DNA of 64,000 nucleotides from Symsagittifera roscoffensis. Its lineage: Eukaryota > Xenacoelomorpha > Acoela > Convolutidae. Shown here piece by piece: positions 1 through 9,704 of this stretch; the stretch's first letter is position 1; each line of letters opens with the position of its first letter. The notes under the pieces are model-generated. The model saw nothing but the letters and a program-made list of their open reading frames with translations, made no database searches and had not been told where the DNA came from. Position numbers and translations under genes: made by a program. Location: assembly GCF_963678635.1 (NCBI RefSeq), contig NC_087064.1, forward strand, positions 43,585,159 to 43,649,158, in the 5' to 3' direction.

Positions 1-435
1 CTAAATATTTCAGGTCCGGCATCATTTATCACTCCGGCATTCTCATCCGAAAAAAGAATAAATAATTAAATTGGGATGTTTTTTCATTCGGAAATCGAAT
101 TTATCCTTAACCATTATTACTAAATTTTTTTATCAGCTGAAAAATTTTGATATCTTGAGCTCAAATGGAAAAAAAACTTGTTTGGCTTGCGACCAATTTT
201 TTTTTGTTAAAAAAGTCTGAAAAAAGCCAATTGGGTCAATAAAGCGCAGATAATATTGCTTACATATTCCAAATTTCTACTAATGTATCGTATCGGTGTT
301 GCTAAAACAAGGCGATTCAGAACTCTTTCGTAACGAAGATGGGGCAAGCTAACTGATCCCATGATTGTAATTTGTCAATAAACGAAATTGGCTGAGATAC
401 AAGTCTTTCTTAAAAATTTCCAAGACAGAGACACC
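1..435. other. Gene-free left edge, possible eroded HEL repeat
   Basis: No gene is recognised here. Between roughly 60 and 270 the order of motifs (a 'cttgagctcaaatgg' stretch, then a 'gccaattgggtcaataaagcgc' stretch) follows the order seen in plus-strand HEL copies further on, so this may be a very old copy, but the match is weak and no terminus is preserved. Confidence 0.25.
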
Positions 436-657
436 ATGGATAACTCGGAAGCATTTTGTTTGTTGAACGTTCAAGAATCAGTTATCTACAAAATTTTAAT
501 CAACTCGGATATCTTGCTAGGATCTAAGAAGAGCCATGGTCTTAGAAGGGTTATCCTGGTGAAAAACAAAGTAATTTATATTAAGTTGATCAAAACGAAT
601 AATTACGTTTACTTGACAACAGCATTCAACAAGCTAGTTAAAATTATCGCTCTTTAA
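436..657 (+). CDS. Small unrecognised ORF, 73 aa
   Basis: An open frame of 73 codons starts at an ATG in a good eukaryotic context (ACCATGG) and ends in TAA at 655-657. The frame stays open upstream to about 382, so it could equally be the 3' exon of a longer gene. The product is mixed polar and hydrophobic (residues 32-73 rich in I, L, V and K), with no recognised domain, signal peptide or transmembrane segment. Codons look less random than those of neighbouring AT-rich frames, the only argument for coding. It stops 15 bp before a TIR element begins at 672, so it may be part of an older mobile element. Function unknown. Confidence 0.25.
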   Translation: MDNSEAFCLLNVQESVIYKILINSDILLGSKKSHGLRRVILVKNKVIYIKLIKTNNYVYLTTAFNKLVKIIAL

Positions 658-671
658 AAAACAAGACACAA

Positions 672-1978
672 GTGAACAATCTCTCCCTAAATCAATTTAG
701 GAAGGAGATTGTTCACTTTGTTAAAAATAATATCATTCAGCCAATCAGATTTGAGCAGAGTACATGCAAGCACCCAGGTCGATTGTGTGATTTTATGTTC
801 AAACTGTGTGGACCAGAATTTAGCTTGTTCGAATTTTTGTGACCAGAAAACGCGTTGTCCAGACAATGTGGACCGACAAACCCCGGTTTCAGACGCGCGG
901 ACTGAAGAAATTTGGATTCAGACCGTGTGGACCGACGAAATCCGGATTCAAACCATGTGGACGATGGAATATATTTTCAGACTGTGTGGATGGACGAAAT
1001 CCGGACTCAGACCGTGTGGGCAGAAAAAAAAACGGATTCAGAGCGTGTGACTGAAGGAACTCCGCTTCAGACCGTGTGGACCGACGAAATCCGGACTCAG
1101 ACCGTCTGGACAGAAAAAAAAAACTGATTCAGAGCGTGTGCACCGGACAAGTCCGGTTTTAGATCTTGTGGACCACAAGGTTTCAAAAAAAAGCCAAGTG
1201 GGCCAGTTCTTTTAAATTAAGACCAAGCAGACTTATATTCAGACTTTCCAGACTTTTATTGGGATTTTGCAGACTTTTACTGGAATTTTGCCGACTTATG
1301 TTCAGACTTTGCAGATTTTGATTCAGATTTTGTAGACTTATATGCGGAATTCAAAAATTTTTGTTCAGGATTTGCACACTCACGGGGGGTGCAATTTTCA
1401 TGAGCAAAGGACTCAAATCAAAAACAGCCGAAAGGCAATTATTAAAATGAATCAATTGCAGTTCAGCTAAAGGGAGTTAGATAAAACAACATTTTGCTTC
1501 TTTTATAACGAAACCCTTGAAGTATAAAATTTAGTCCAATTCGCCGGCGGTCATTGACAATTTTGCATATTCTGCCGTTTTTATGCTCGGCCACTATTAT
1601 TGAAATCCTGGAAATGTTTACTTTCTTTGAGATTTTCAAGCTTTGTTTCCAATTTTTGAAATACTGAAACGTAATTGGCTGATTTTTATTTTGGCCCATT
1701 CGGTCCTTCGCCTTTGAGGGATTCCGCCGACTTATATTCATAATTTGCAGACTATTGTTCAGACTTTGAAGACTTTGACCTGCGTTAGGGTTGCGACTCC
1801 GAATTTCCGATCCCAGCCCGGATCGATTCTGACTTATAAAGTCTGAACATAAAATCACGACCTCGGCCCGGGCATTACTGTTTGATTTTGTCATTTAAGG
1901 TTAGGGAAGAGATTGTTCACTTTGTCTATTAAGGGAAGAGGTTGTTCACTTGGACTAGTAAAGGGAGAGATTGTTCAC
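672..1978. mobile_element. TIR element with internal minisatellite
   Basis: The left end reads GTGAACAATCTCTCCCT and the right end is its exact inverted complement (17 bp). Just inside the left end the same motif recurs inverted (about 702-720), making a terminal palindrome. Inside the right end the motif AAGGGAAGAGRTTGTTCACT is repeated three times (1905-1978). The interior is mostly a minisatellite. A 143-codon minus-strand frame (1463-1894) crosses the right half, but its product matches nothing I recognise and I do not call it a gene. No clear target-site duplication is visible. Best read as a non-autonomous DNA transposon of unknown superfamily. Confidence 0.5.
770..1180 (+). repeat. Degenerate minisatellite, GACCGTGTGGACC motif
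   Basis: Units of about 30-37 bp of the form TTCAGACCGTGTGGACCG followed by ACGAAATCCGGA repeat irregularly about ten times, with substitutions and small indels. The array lacks stop codons in several frames, producing overlapping plus-strand open frames that are artefacts of the repeat. From 1220 to 1380 it passes into a looser repeat of 'cagactttgcagactt'. Confidence 0.75.
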
Positions 1979-2475
1979 ATCGGCCGACAACAGTAATCAT
2001 TATCGTGGAGCAAGGCTGTTTAATTCTGAGGTTATGGCTTATTTTCCTGGAGTATCTGCTTAGTAAACACCCTCTCATTTTTAAAAGGGCTGAGATTGTT
2101 AATTAGAACCACAACAAGTTCCGCCTTGGGTCGCATTGGTTACACTCGAGATTAAATGATTTTTTCTTTCGTAGAGAATGATAAATTATCCTCTAAAAAT
2201 TTAGAATTTGCATGAATTTTAACAAAAATCCAAGCTTAGCCTATATTACCTTGAAGCTACACCTTCTCCTTCAAACCGTCTTTTATACCATTTCCAACGC
2301 AAACATGACACAGAGTTTAAGCTTTTGTAAATGGATCAATTACTTTGCGAAAAGAACGGAATAAATCAGCGTGAATTAAACGTTTTCAAATTGAGGTACC
2401 GAAAAAAGAGGCGTGTTTGAAATAAGAACTAGCAGAAAAACTCAAGAGCAGAACAAACAAAATCTGTTTACTTTC
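1979..2475. other. Stretch with nothing recognised
   Basis: AT-rich unique sequence between a TIR element and the first HEL repeat. No coding frame, RNA or repeat could be supported. Confidence 0.5.
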
Positions 2476-2945
2476 GTCCGACTTTCGATACAAAAGTAAC
2501 GCAATATTTGTGCTCGGGGTGGGTTTCTTTTCTTCAGACTGTCTTCGAAAATTTAACTACCATTTTTGACGGGATTTCATTCGAAACCTATTGTTATCTT
2601 GAGCTTAAATTTGAAAAGATATTTTAACTGTGATTGTTTTTTGTAAAGATTGCTATTTTTGCCAATTTGAGGCGATTAACGCGCGATATATTTCGCGCTA
2701 TTAGCGCGTAAGCGGAGATTTAATCCGTCTTAAAAAATCGTTCTAAATTGGTTCAAGGAAGCTTATATGCAATAATTGATTTCTTACTTTGTAATTTATA
2801 TGGCGCGTGGGGGATGAATTTCACAAAAAATCTCAAATTAAAAAAAAATATTTTATTACATTTAATTTTTTCATGTTTATACTGCTCCATACACCTTCGG
2901 CAGTCGGAACGTTCAGGGCCTCGCTTTGATACGAGCAGTCTTGTT
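2476..2945 (+). mobile_element. HEL repeat copy 1
   Basis: A nearly full-length copy of the dominant repeat of this window. Landmarks in order: GTCCGACTTTCGATAC start, the conserved 'gtgctcggggtgggtt' block, the central palindromic block with GCGCGATATATTTCGCGC, the 'ggcgcgtgggggatga' block, and the end GGCAGTCGGAAC - CAGGGC hairpin - CAGTCTTGTT. The 3' hairpin is mutated (CAGGGCCTCGCTTTG). Its last TTGTT is also the first TTGTT of the next copy, so the two lie head to tail with no spacer. No protein is encoded. Confidence 0.75.
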
Positions 2946-3434
2946 CCGACTTTCGTAAAGATAGTAACCGAATATTTGTGCTCGGGGTGGGTTTTTTTGT
3001 TTCTTCAGACAAATTTTGACTTTTTAACTAGCCATTTTTGACGAAATTTTTTCATATCTATTAAAGTATTGTTGTCCTGAGCTTGAATTTTAAAAGATTT
3101 TTTACCTGTGATAGTTTTTCGTAAAGTTACGGGGGTTTAAAGATTGCCATTTTGGCCAATTTGGGACAATTAACGCGCGATCTATTTTGCACTATTAACG
3201 CGTGAGCGGAGAGTTAATCCGTCCTAGAAAACGCTCCAAATTGGTTGTTACAAGTAGCGAAAATTATCCTTTTGTACTTTTTATGGCGTCTGGGGGAATG
3301 ATTTTCACAAAAATCTTAAATTTTGATTTTTTTCTTTTTTTTTCTATTGAATTATTTCATGTAATTACTGGTGCACAGATCCTAAAAGGCAGTCGGAACA
3401 TTCAGGGCCTCGCCCTGATACGAGCAGTCTTGTT
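2941..3434 (+). mobile_element. HEL repeat copy 2, head-to-tail with copy 1
   Basis: It starts TTGTTCCGACTTTCG and ends in the GTCGGAAC motif, a CAGGGCCTCGCCCTG hairpin and CAGTCTTGTT. It directly abuts copy 1 and shares the five-base junction. Internal blocks are in the same order as in other copies, with scattered substitutions that make it distinguishable from copy 1. Confidence 0.75.
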
Positions 3435-4897
3435 TAATACGAATTTAGTTTGCAACCGTACAGGAAACCAAACACTAACTGCTTACCATCTCTGTGCAAA
3501 GAGACATTCATTTTTTAGAAGAATAAGTGCATACATTTTGTTCTTCTTAGGCCATGTCATAGCAACCAAACGGCCTTGCCGCACCGAGTTTGTGATTCGA
3601 CATTCGACATAAATTATTTTCTAAACTAATTTTTTTATCCAAACTTTTTGTAACCGTAGCCAAATTGGATCTCTAATGTGTTTTTTTTGGCGCTCACAAG
3701 GGATAATATTCCCTTTAAGGTTATCTTCGTATCCCCCCCCCCTAGTTCAATTAGGAACTAGGAAATTGCACAGTTGGTTTAATGATAGAAGCATTATAGA
3801 GAGAAAATAGCATGTTAATTGTCAAATGATACCCAGAAAATACCACCCCTCCTCCAGATCTATAAAGGGAATTAATATGCAATATAAATTTTTGACCTTT
3901 CCGTTAAATCAGAAGCCAGCTTCTGCTCAAAATTAAAAGCGAAAGTTTTTGGAAAACAAGTAAGATTTGTTATTTAGCCAAATCTCACGTATCAAACAAA
4001 AAAAATTTCTCCTGCTTCAACGTTTTCTTAGGTTTCCTTTATTTTTTAAAGTTTAATACGCAATTTTTATTCATTCACTTGAGATGGAAACTAATACTTT
4101 GAACTAAAATACAAATTCTTATTTTTTTGGGTTTATCATATTTCACTTAGTCTATGTGGAGGGTGCCGGGCCGGGGGGAAGAGGGGGTGGGGTGGAAATG
4201 GAAGTGGGGGTGGGGGGTGTGTTTGCGGCTGGAATAGATTGTTTGCAATGGTCATCCGGTAAAACAAAATTTCAGAAAAGAAGGTTTTATCTGAATAGGT
4301 TCTGTGAATAAAAAAGAGCACGTAGGAGCCAATGGTAACATTCAATCTCTCTTCGCCCAAAACGCTCTAGGTTGAGGATAATTGCTAGGTAGGTCAACGG
4401 CTTTTTCAGATCTGAGATAACCATGAACTGTTCCTGAAATTATCCATTTTACAGCATCCAAGCTTTAGTGCAACATCTCACTTCTTGTTTCGGAAATGGA
4501 ATCTGGATGTGAAAATCAAAGCTTTGGATCTGAAATAAAACGTTCATTAGGTACGACATATGGTATAGCATGTTTACCATGTTTTTCATTCTTAGGTTTC
4601 AGCCGCTCTCCAATTGACTTTTAATTATTCTTCCTTCTCTCATTTTAGTCACATTGTTGATTATGTAAAACCAATCAAGGTGGTCAATTCCAATCAGCAC
4701 TATTTTGCATTTTGCTTCACAGCACTGCTCGGGTTTTTCCTTATTTAAGCTTTTTCTATTTTTAGTCCATAGATAAGTAAATTTACCAACTGTTACAGAA
4801 CATTTACAGCCCTACCCATATCACTGGTATACTTCTTCAAAACAAAAGGACCTAATTTGCTGACCATGTAACCGACATGATTTCAAAATGGAAACCT
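3435..4897. other. Unique stretch with a G-rich tract
   Basis: No gene is recognised. At 4158-4222 the plus strand is strongly G-rich with several runs of four to six G, which could form a G-quadruplex. The rest is AT-rich unique sequence. Confidence 0.5.
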
Positions 4898-5416
4898 AAC
4901 AAGACTGCTCGTATCAGGGCGAAGCCCTGAAAGTTCCGACTGCCTTTTAAGGTCTATGGAGCATTAATAAGATGAAAAATTTCGAAGTAATAAAAAAAAA
5001 TTGAAAAAATTTGAGATTTTATGTAAAAACATCATCCCACACGTCATATTAAGTACAAAGCGATAGATTTTGCGCCTATTAACAAATTAGTTATGGCATA
5101 TAAGCTTCCTTGAACTAATTTGGAACGATTTCTAAGACGGATTAAATCTCGCTTACGCGTTAATAGCGCGAAATTTATCGCGCGTTAATTGTCCCAAATT
5201 GGCCAAAATGGCAAACTTTAAACCCCCATAACTTTACAAAAAATGATCACAGGTGAAATATCTTTTCAAATTCAAGCTCAGGACAACAATAGCTTTCGAA
5301 TGATATAAAAAAATTGCGTCAAAAACGGCTAGTTAAAAAGTCGAAATTTGTCTGAAGAAAAAAAACCCACCCCGAGCACAAATATTCCGTTACTTTCGTA
5401 TCGAAAGTCGGAACAA
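4898..5416 (-). mobile_element. HEL repeat copy 3
   Basis: A full-length copy on the minus strand. Read on the plus strand it begins AACAAGACTGCTCGTATCAG, carries the hairpin CAGGGCGAAGCCCTG, then the conserved body, and ends CGAAAGTCGGAACAA. The 5'-end hairpin (CTTTCG-ATA-CGAAAG on the minus strand) is intact. Confidence 0.8.
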
Positions 5417-5560
5417 TTAGCCAACAATTCGCCATTAAATTCTGATGTATTTCTCAGATCTGGCGTTACATCTCTAAGAGTTTTGCTTTCCATACAGAGA
5501 GAGCTTTTTCCTTCCTTGTTAAAAATATGCATTGACTTAACTAATCTAAATTTAAAACAA

Positions 5561-6105
5561 AACAAGACTGCTCGTATCAGGGCAAAGCCCTGAAAGTTCC
5601 GACTGCCTTTTAACGTTTATGGAGCAGTAATAACATAAACAACAAAAAAATTAAATGAAATAAAATAAAATGAAAAACTTTTTTTTCTAAAATTTGAAAA
5701 CTTTTCTATGAAAATCATCCCCCCACACGCCATATAAAGTACAAAACAAAAGATTTCGCTCCTTGTAACAAATCAATTATGGCAAATAAGCTTCTTTCAA
5801 CCAATTAGGAACGATTTCTAAGACGGATTAAATCTCCGCTTACGCGTTAAAAGCGCGAATTATATCGCGCGTTAATTGTCCCAAATTGGTCAAAATGGCA
5901 ATCTGTAAACCCTCATAACTTTACGAAAAATGATCACAGGTAAAATATCTTTTCAAATTTAAGCTCAGGACAACAATAGCTTTCGAATGATATAAAAAAT
6001 TTTGGTCAAAAATGGCTGGTTAAAAAGTCGAAATTTGTCTGAAGAAAAAAAAAACCCACCCCGAGCACAAATATTCCGTTACTTTCGTATCGAAAGTCGG
6101 AACAA
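5561..6105 (-). mobile_element. HEL repeat copy 4
   Basis: A full-length minus-strand copy with intact terminal hairpins and central palindrome. It is followed without spacer by copy 5; the junction 'gtcggaacaacaagactg' contains the end of one and the start of the other. Confidence 0.8.
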
Positions 6106-6618
6106 CAAGACTGCTCGTATCAGGGCGAAGCCCTGAATGTTCCGACTGCCTTTTAAGGTTTATGGAGCAGCAGTAATAGCATAGAAAATTAAAAGAAATA
6201 AAATGAATGAAAATTTTCTTTTCTAAAAGTTGAAATTTTTAGAGAAAATCATCCCCCCACACGCCATATTAAGTACAAAAAGATAGATTTCGTTCCTTGT
6301 AACAAATCAATTATGGCACATAAGCTTCTTTTAACCAATTTGGAACAGTTTATAAGACGTGCGAATTATATCGCGCGTTAATTGTCCCAAATTGGTCAAA
6401 ATGGCCGAAATGGCAATCTTTAAACCCTCATAACTTTACGAAAAATGATCGCAGGTGAAATATCTTTTCAAATTTGAGCTCAAGACAACAATACCTTTCG
6501 AATGATAAAAAAAATTCCCTCAAAAATGGCTAGTTAACAAGTCGAAATTTGTCTGAAGAAAAAAAAACCCACCCCGAGCACAAATATTCCGTTACTTTCG
6601 TATCGAAAGTCGGAACAA
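6104..6618 (-). mobile_element. HEL repeat copy 5, tandem with copy 4
   Basis: A minus-strand copy lying head to tail after copy 4. Part of the central block (the stretch with the TTACGCG direct repeat) is deleted near 6357, and 'atggccgaa' is duplicated near 6402, but both terminal signatures are intact. Confidence 0.8.
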
Positions 6619-8291
6619 AAAAAGAAGTTGAGAATAGAGCTCAATTAAAATCTGGGTAACATCTAAGCACACATAGTAACACTGAACTCGCTCACTTCGA
6701 AAGAGATCGCAAAGCAGTGGTCAAGGTCAGACAAGACTTGTTAAATTAGTAAAATGATGAATTTACTAAAACAATCACACACTTCCCTTATAAGAAAAAA
6801 ACCAAGAAGCTATGGATAAATAAAATGCACTAAGGATAATTTTCTCCTGGCGAAGGATTTAACGAGGGACTAAAACTTCTAGGGTAAGTAATTACAATAA
6901 GTAATTCAGGAAATTCAACAAAATTAGAGGATTGAATGAAGAACTGGTTAGAAGGTTATAGCTCTTAGTCGTATCCTGGGTAATTGGCGAGTTAAGTGAT
7001 TGAAAGAAAAAATCCTTCCAAAAATGGTTGTAAAGCCTTAAAGTCCCACGAAAAATGGCTATAAAGCCTTGAAGCCCCACCAAAAATGGTTGTAAAGCCT
7101 TAAAGTCCCACCAAAAATGGTTGTAAAGCCTTGAAGTCCCACCAAAAATGGCTGTATAGCCTTAAAGTCCCACCAAAAATGGTTGTTGTCGTAATGACTG
7201 TCCTCCTATTTTACCGCACGAAATGGCGAAACTTTACGTTCTGATGAAGACCTGATTTATACGGAACGAATTCGGTGGCTGACGATTTTTTCGCTTAATT
7301 CATACACTCTGTTTTATGGGTCTGCTGTTTTATGGCTAATTTTAAGGTTTTGTTCCAATCTCGAATGGGGTTGGAGGTGCAACTGGTTGCAGAGTTTCAA
7401 GTCTGTGTGTTTTTTGAGTGTGTTCATTTTTCCGTTCTAGTCGATGATTGATGTTTAGTTTTATTCGGGAGAGGTAGTCCTGCTCGTAAAAACTTTTCGC
7501 TTTTTGATGAGACATCGCGAATTGCAATATCCGATTTCCAAAGGGTTTTACCGCTGAATAATTTGACTATAAAATCTGATGACATGATAAATTTTTCACC
7601 CAAGGGTCGGTAATAGGGTTTCCCGTTCCTTCAATTTGAAACCTTTTGACTTCCGAAAGATTTTACCTTTCATGACATTGCTCTTTAGACAATTCCGATT
7701 GGAGGTTGATTGACCTCTCGAAGAAGCAGTTTTTGTTAACAAGTCCGTTTCGGGTCATAATGTTTCCCTTTTATTCTGGTTGTCTGATCCTTTTTCCGGC
7801 GGTGTACCAAGGTGTTGATTTTCGGTTCTGACATATGCGAACCTCTCTCCTTTGAAAAAATTGTTTTCAGTTGTCTAAAATGATTTTGCTGTTTTGACAG
7901 ACTAGATCGTTCCAAAGAGTGTTCGATTTTTATTAAGGTGTTTTCCAAAACTGTACAATTTAAGTTCCATTGAATTTTGCGTCAAAGAATCCAGATTAAA
8001 TCTGAAATTACATCGCTTAGAGAAGCTTTTCGTGTCTCGCTTGACGTAGCCTGTAATATCGATTTAAAGGTACGAAAAATTTTTGACTATTCCCTTTAAA
8101 CTTTTATCGGCATCGGAACAAATTTGTCTTTTCTATTTTTTGTTCACGTGAAAAAGCTGAATTTGAAACCGATATAACATGATCGGCTTTAATTGAGTTT
8201 CGAAATCCAGGTAAATTAATATAGTCGTTAAAAAAATTGATAAACGTTTTTAGAAGTAATTTTAGCTTAAGAAAACTACGAAAACCTATCT
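6619..8291. other. Mostly unique stretch with possible eroded minus-strand coding
   Basis: No gene is firmly supported. Three minus-strand open frames (7736-7948, 70 codons; 7424-7585, 53 codons; 7342-7527, 61 codons, overlapping the previous one in another frame) follow each other in one direction and are less repetitive than the surroundings, so an eroded or spliced minus-strand gene is possible. None has a recognisable domain. A minisatellite lies inside (listed separately). Confidence 0.3.
7018..7189 (+). repeat. 31-bp minisatellite, about 5.5 units
   Basis: Units of CCAAAAATGGTTGTAAAGCC plus TTAAAGTCCCA start at 7018, 7049, 7080, 7111, 7142 and 7173, with a few substitutions (for example TTAAAG/TTGAAG and GTT/GCT). 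Confidence 0.9.
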
Positions 8292-8468
8292 ATGGATAAA
8301 AGATTGTATTCAGAAGAGCCCATGGACCCGCAAAGCCTAAGTCAATTTCCTCGTTCGGGATTCATTATTCCAAAAATGTCGGTTACACCAGCAGTATACC
8401 TTCCTATCTGGCCACCGCTCATAATCAGAAAAAGTTGCACCGAACTGTCCTGGATGAGCTATAAGTAA
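8292..8468 (+). CDS. Small unrecognised ORF, 58 aa
   Basis: An ATG at 8292 (context CTATGG) opens a 58-codon frame ending in TAA at 8466-8468. The product has balanced composition for such an AT-rich region, with several prolines, including a PIWPP run near residues 38-42, two tryptophans and one cysteine. No domain is recognised. Upstream, CCAG/GTAAAT near 8210 and TTTTTAG/AAG near 8253 could be a donor and acceptor pair, so this may be the second exon of a small gene. It ends about 125 bp before a TIR element. Chance openness is not excluded. Confidence 0.28.
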   Translation: MDKRLYSEEPMDPQSLSQFPRSGFIIPKMSVTPAVYLPIWPPLIIRKSCTELSWMSYK

Positions 8469-8594
8469 TCATTTAAGAGCTCCTCTACTGAGAACATAAA
8501 GTAAACTAAATTTGCTGTCTGTGTACAAAAAGCCTTTGGAAGTGTGGACGTACTTGTAAAATTGTTGAAAATACATCCCGTATTCAGTAGTTTC

Positions 8595-9499
8595 CCGGGT
8601 TGTCCTCCATAGACCAAAAATGCTAATCTTACAAATCCATAAACTTAGTCAGTGAAAAAATACTAGTCATACAAACTTCATACATTTTGCTGAAATGATG
8701 TCATCGAATTTTCGAAAAAATAAATCTTGCTTTGGCATAAAGTTCGGTGTATCGTACCAAATGAAAAAAGAAAAAGTTTTGTCAAAAAAATGCTTATCAT
8801 ACAATTTCCAAATTGCATGACTAGCTTTTTTTGATGACGAAATTGCCCGAAAGTCTTTGTTTTTGCTTTTGTTAACCGGAAAACGAATTTTGCGTGCAAA
8901 CGAACATTTTTCAAAAAAAATTTTGCATGAAAAATTTTTATTTTTTTTGTGTGTATAACGTAGTCCTGGATACACTAACATTGAATTTTTTCATTTTCGC
9001 CCAAAAACTTTTTTCAAAAACACATAAAACTCCCGTTTCTTTTGTATGACATTTTATTTATGCCTTCATCATTGTCTGATAAGTTAAAAATTCCTATTTT
9101 AAAAAAATCATTGTTGAAAATTTTTGCCGAATCTTTAAAGTTTAATAATTTCGTTATATTATTTATGAAAGACAGGTATAAAACACTTCAGGCTGTTTCC
9201 AATGCATTTTTAATGCTAGATGGTCAAACCTTTGGTTACTCTACATTTGAGTTACCAAGGTTTTTGTCACTTGGGTTCGGTTATGATTACAACCAAAGAT
9301 TTTGAGAAATTAAAATGTTAAAAAAATCAATATTTCTGGTTTATGGGAAAATGCTAGTCATAAAATTTCCATAAAGGAAAAATTACTTATCAAAGACCTT
9401 TCATGTAATTTTCTGTACTTATGGAATTGCATGAAAAGTGTATTATTAGCATTTTTTCATATATGAAAATTGCATGATTAGCATTTTCGGTCAACCCTG
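8595..9499. mobile_element. TIR element with repeated subterminal motif
   Basis: The left end reads CCGGGTTG and the right end is the complement of CAGGGTTG. Inside each, after a 10-bp offset on the left, follows ACCRAAAATGCTAATC in inverted orientation. The motif TGCTARTCATRCAATTT recurs at least six times in both orientations near the ends, as subterminal transposase-binding repeats do. CAGGGTTG is a common hAT-type terminus, but no 8-bp target duplication is visible. An 87-codon plus-strand frame (9042-9305, TTG start) lies inside. Its product is not recognised and is too short for a transposase, so the element is probably non-autonomous. Confidence 0.5.
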
Positions 9500-9509
9500 A
9501 ATGTAGCTA

Positions 9510-9704
9510 CTTTTGGTGTCGACCGCGTTTGTTTTTCAAAAAAAGCGGCACGGTCAATTAAGGTGGAATTAGTTCTTTTTGGAAATGCTCTCTGTCTGAA
9601 AATTTAGTCTATGTTGAGCTATTTTTGCACCAAGGAGGCCAATAGAAGACTTTATGGTTAGACTACCAATAACCTGGTTTAAACGAAAAGACCCAGAAAA
9701 AATC
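9510..9704 (+). repeat. Direct repeat, left member
   Basis: About 190 bp beginning CTTTTGGTGTCGACCGCG, with a GC-containing hairpin-like start and ending near AACCTGGTTTAAACG. A second copy in the same orientation lies at 10950-11137, about 90 percent similar by eye. The pair flanks about 1.25 kb. Confidence 0.75.

Noticed and set aside
709-1127. Overlapping plus-strand frames of 71-113 codons
   Set aside because: They lie within a minisatellite that lacks stops in several frames, and their products are periodic and frame-dependent.
1463-1894. 143-codon minus-strand frame
   Set aside because: It lies inside a TIR element, ends among repeated 'gactttg' words and has no recognisable motif; kept only as a remark under that element.
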